Below, piece by piece: positions 63,102-64,000 of a DNA stretch of 64,000 nucleotides (positions are counted from its first letter, which is position 1; each line of letters begins with the position of its first letter). Under the pieces are notes generated by a model. It worked only from the letters and a program-made list of their open reading frames with translations, had not been told where the DNA came from and ran no database searches. Both the position numbers and the translations under genes were made by a program. The stretch spans positions 310,001-374,000 of the forward strand of contig NZ_WWEO01000043.1 of the NCBI RefSeq assembly GCF_009928685.1, written 5' to 3'. Source of the stretch: Mucilaginibacter agri (GTDB lineage: Bacteria; Bacteroidota; Bacteroidia; Sphingobacteriales; Sphingobacteriaceae).

Positions 63102-64000
63102 ATGAAGATCACACTACCTACCCTGATACTGTGCTGCTTATTTTCAATTGTTACCAGGGCCCAAAGCCAATATGCTATAAAAGGCTCGGTAACGGATACA
63201 GCATCCAAACTCAAATTAACCCATACATCTGTAGTAGTTCTTAATGCTAAAGACTCAACATTAAAAGCATTTACGCGTGCCGCTCCGGATGGCTCTTTCG
63301 CTATCAATGGCTTAAGTAAAGGCAAATTTATCTTATTGCTTACCTACCCAGGTTATGCCGATTATGCAGAGAACTTTGCACTGGATTCGGTCAAAAAGGA
63401 ATACAATTTCGGCGGGGTTAACCTGTTGCTAAAGTCGAAGTTACTGGCTGATGTAATTATAAAAGGGAAAAAGGCTGCTATAAAGATCAAAGGCGATACC
63501 ACCGAATTTAATGCTTCAAGCTTTGAGATACAACCCAACTCTAAGGTAGAGGATCTGTTAAAGCAACTGCCCGGCATAACCGTAGATAAAGACGGAAAGA
63601 TTACCGCCCAGGGCCAAACTGTAACCAAGGTACTTGTTGACGGCGAAGAGTTTTTTGGCGATGACCCAACCCTGGTTACCAAAAACGTGCGTGCCGACAT
63701 GGTTGATAAAGTGCAGCTTTACGACAAGAAGAGCGATCAGGCGGCATTTACCGGTATAGACGATGGGCAGAAAACCAAGACACTCAATATCAAACTAAAA
63801 GAAGATAAAAAGAACGGCATGTTTGGTAAGGCCAACGCAGGTGTGGGTACAGATGGCTATTACGAAGGGCAGTTACTGTACAATGTATTTAAGGCGAAAA
63901 TGAAATTCTCGGCCTATGGCACGGTGTCTAACACTAGTAAAACCGGTTTAAGTTGGCAGGATAGTCAAAAGTTGGGTACAAACAACAATGTGGAGGCATT
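63102..64000 (+). CDS. TonB-receptor-like outer membrane beta-barrel protein, N-terminal part (cut by window end)
   Basis: Open from ATG 63102 to the window edge (299 codons). A signal peptide (LCCLFSIVTRAQS) precedes a carboxypeptidase-regulatory-like Ig domain (about 25-105: YAIKGSVTDTAS, SFAINGLSKGKF). A plug-like domain follows: VEDLLKQLPGITVDKDGK, KVLVDGEEFFGDDPTLVTKN, DKVQLYDKKSDQ and FTGIDDGQKTKTLNIKL, typical of Bacteroidota outer membrane beta-barrel/TonB-dependent receptor-like proteins. The barrel begins at about residue 245 and continues beyond the window. No SusD-like partner is visible. Confidence 0.85.
   Translation, partial: MKITLPTLILCCLFSIVTRAQSQYAIKGSVTDTASKLKLTHTSVVVLNAKDSTLKAFTRAAPDGSFAINGLSKGKFILLLTYPGYADYAENFALDSVKKEYNFGGVNLLLKSKLLADVIIKGKKAAIKIKGDTTEFNASSFEIQPNSKVEDLLKQLPGITVDKDGKITAQGQTVTKVLVDGEEFFGDDPTLVTKNVRADMVDKVQLYDKKSDQAAFTGIDDGQKTKTLNIKLKEDKKNGMFGKANAGVGTDGYYEGQLLYNVFKAKMKFSAYGTVSNTSKTGLSWQDSQKLGTNNNVEA

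Noticed and set aside
1..64000. Insertion sequences, prophage or integrative element
   Set aside because: No transposase, integrase, phage structural gene, att repeat or toxin-antitoxin pair was recognised on either strand.

Overview
The window comes from a chromosome of the Bacteroidota, most likely family Sphingobacteriaceae (Mucilaginibacter/Pedobacter type). This is inferred from the gene content: an alternative complex III/aa3 oxidase cluster, DUF4286, head-GIN and BamA-like proteins, and a TonB-receptor-like outer membrane protein. Promoter-like TAnnTTTG boxes typical of the phylum fit the same picture. No mobile element, prophage, rRNA or CRISPR array was seen. There is one tRNA gene (Asn).

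Region 1 (1-3.8 kb): the tail of a methyltransferase, a small secreted orphan protein flanked by inverted short repeats, a POTRA-less Omp85-type barrel, a 780-bp repeat-rich intergenic stretch, and a deoxyhypusine-synthase-like enzyme.

Region 2 (3.9-21.8 kb): the aerobic respiratory chain terminus. actABCDEF encodes alternative complex III (menaquinol:cytochrome c oxidoreductase). It is followed directly by aa3 oxidase subunits II and I, a terminator, and then a second co-linear block. That block holds haem A synthase (ctaA), haem O synthase (ctaB), two subunit III-type proteins, subunit IV, an SCO copper/thiol protein, a DUF420 (CtaM-like) protein and a small CxxC membrane protein. Structural subunits, haem modification and copper-site assembly therefore sit side by side. 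DUF983, DUF2461 and OmpA-lipoprotein genes close the block.

Region 3 (22.6-38.3 kb): housekeeping and envelope genes. These are a metallophosphoesterase, a frameshifted small gene, rfbC-DUF4286-TPR (minus strand), an S9 peptidase-histidine kinase-response regulator operon, a head-GIN protein, a serine beta-lactamase-like hydrolase, an outer membrane protein, a GT39-type glycosyltransferase, a PfkB kinase, tRNA-Asn and a PAP2 phosphatase.

Region 4 (38.9-57.6 kb): an AT-rich exopolysaccharide cluster of Wzx/Wzy type. It has Wza- and Wzc-like export proteins, a TviB/WbpO dehydrogenase with a TviC/WbpP epimerase (HexNAc-uronic acid supply), a MurJ-like flippase, a Wzy-like polymerase, four GT4 glycosyltransferases, an acyltransferase, an asparagine-synthase-like amidotransferase and a secreted beta-helix protein. 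A convergent minus-strand operon pglC-pglD-pglE points to chain initiation on a diacetamido-trideoxyhexose. The inferred product is a polysaccharide containing N-acetylated, possibly amidated, uronic acid.

Region 5 (57.6-64 kb): YceI, a DHA2-type MFS exporter, a TlpA-like thioredoxin, an FAD/NAD(P)-binding protein and a UBP-type zinc finger protein. Then come a striking 22-bp perfect hairpin and the start of a TonB-receptor-like outer membrane protein cut by the window edge.
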